DNA of 30,390 nt from an uncultured Clostridia bacterium. GTDB taxonomy: Bacteria > Bacillota > Clostridia > TANB77 > CAG-508. This document shows, piece by piece, positions 30,307 through 30,390 of this stretch (positions are counted from its first letter, which is position 1; each line of letters opens with the position of its first letter). The notes beneath the pieces were generated by a model. That model was not told where the DNA came from. It saw only the letters and a list, made by a program, of their open reading frames with translations, and ran no database searches. Position numbers and translations under genes: made by a program. The stretch is taken from contig CALXAW010000002.1 in the NCBI GenBank assembly GCA_944386375.1, forward strand, positions 1-30,390, given 5' to 3'.

Positions 30307-30358
30307 AGCCGCTACGCTCTAATGTTTATATATAATTTTAAGAAAGGTTTATAATAAT

Positions 30359-30390
30359 ATGAAAAAAATTTTTATATACAGTATAGATAT
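30359..30390 (+). CDS. Start of a gene cut by the window end
   Basis: ATG at 30359 with AAGAAAGG about 11 bases upstream and TATAAT at 30331-30336. Only MKKIFIYSID is visible before the window ends, too little to assign a function. Confidence 0.4.
   Translation, partial: MKKIFIYSID

Noticed and set aside
1..30390. tRNA or additional rRNA genes
   Set aside because: I looked for T-loop GTTCGAATC-type motifs and rRNA core sequences and saw none apart from rnpB; a covariance scan was not possible.

Overview
The window reads as chromosomal DNA of an AT-rich, endospore-forming, single-membrane Firmicute of the class Clostridia. Supporting signs are consensus sigma-A promoters and AGGAGG-type ribosome binding sites, A/T-ending codons, frequent TTG starts, a dipicolinate synthase subunit (spoVFB/dpaB), the pta-ackA acetate pathway, FucO-type propanediol metabolism, a RodA elongasome protein and an RNase P RNA. 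I cannot name the species; an uncultured gut clostridium is a reasonable guess.

Layout. 1-1.1 kb: the start of a leftward feoA and an unknown membrane-anchored protein. 1.1-1.3 kb: a 200-bp near-palindromic element, half of which recurs at 13.05-13.12 kb. 1.4-6.1 kb: cell-envelope block with an OmpR-type response regulator, a multi-pass histidine kinase, a CwlD-like amidase and RodA. 6.2-7.3 kb: iron-dependent lactaldehyde reductase. 7.4-8.6 kb: dinB (DNA polymerase IV) split by one extra A in an A7 run, under a promoter holding a LexA-like box. 8.7-15.2 kb: mixed accessory and housekeeping stretch with two orphan small proteins, rnpB, an unassigned about 73-nt small RNA unit, three 23-bp tandem repeats before a HipA/CtkA-like kinase, an RluA-type pseudouridine synthase, a DUF5662 protein, trmB, and a complete type III toxin-antitoxin locus. 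15.3-18.2 kb: pta, ackA and dpaB. 18.2-19.2 kb: a leftward Xer-type recombinase. 19.5-29.5 kb: type II fatty-acid synthesis operon (acyl-CoA synthetase, birA, fabD, fabG, fabF, accB, fabZ, accC, accD, accA, fabI). 29.6 kb to the end: a kinase-like protein that has lost its nucleotide-binding residues, and the first codons of another gene.

The most striking system is the type III toxin-antitoxin locus (14.53-15.24 kb). Two 48-nt RNA repeats differ mainly by changes that keep both a hairpin and a pseudoknot paired (three compensatory pairs), followed by a terminator and a ToxN/CptN-family endoribonuclease. The window also carries several intergenic repeat families not explained by genes: a 39-nt palindrome with arms that covary between copies (three full copies and one partial), a GCTCC-containing module next to two of them, an inverted 39-bp duplicate shared between 9.96 and 19.4 kb, and the larger near-palindrome.

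The fatty-acid operon encodes acetyl-CoA carboxylase, its biotin ligase and the elongation cycle, but no fabH, acpP, fabK or recognisable regulator in this window; FabI supplies the enoyl reductase step. All functional calls come from reading motifs, without database searches.
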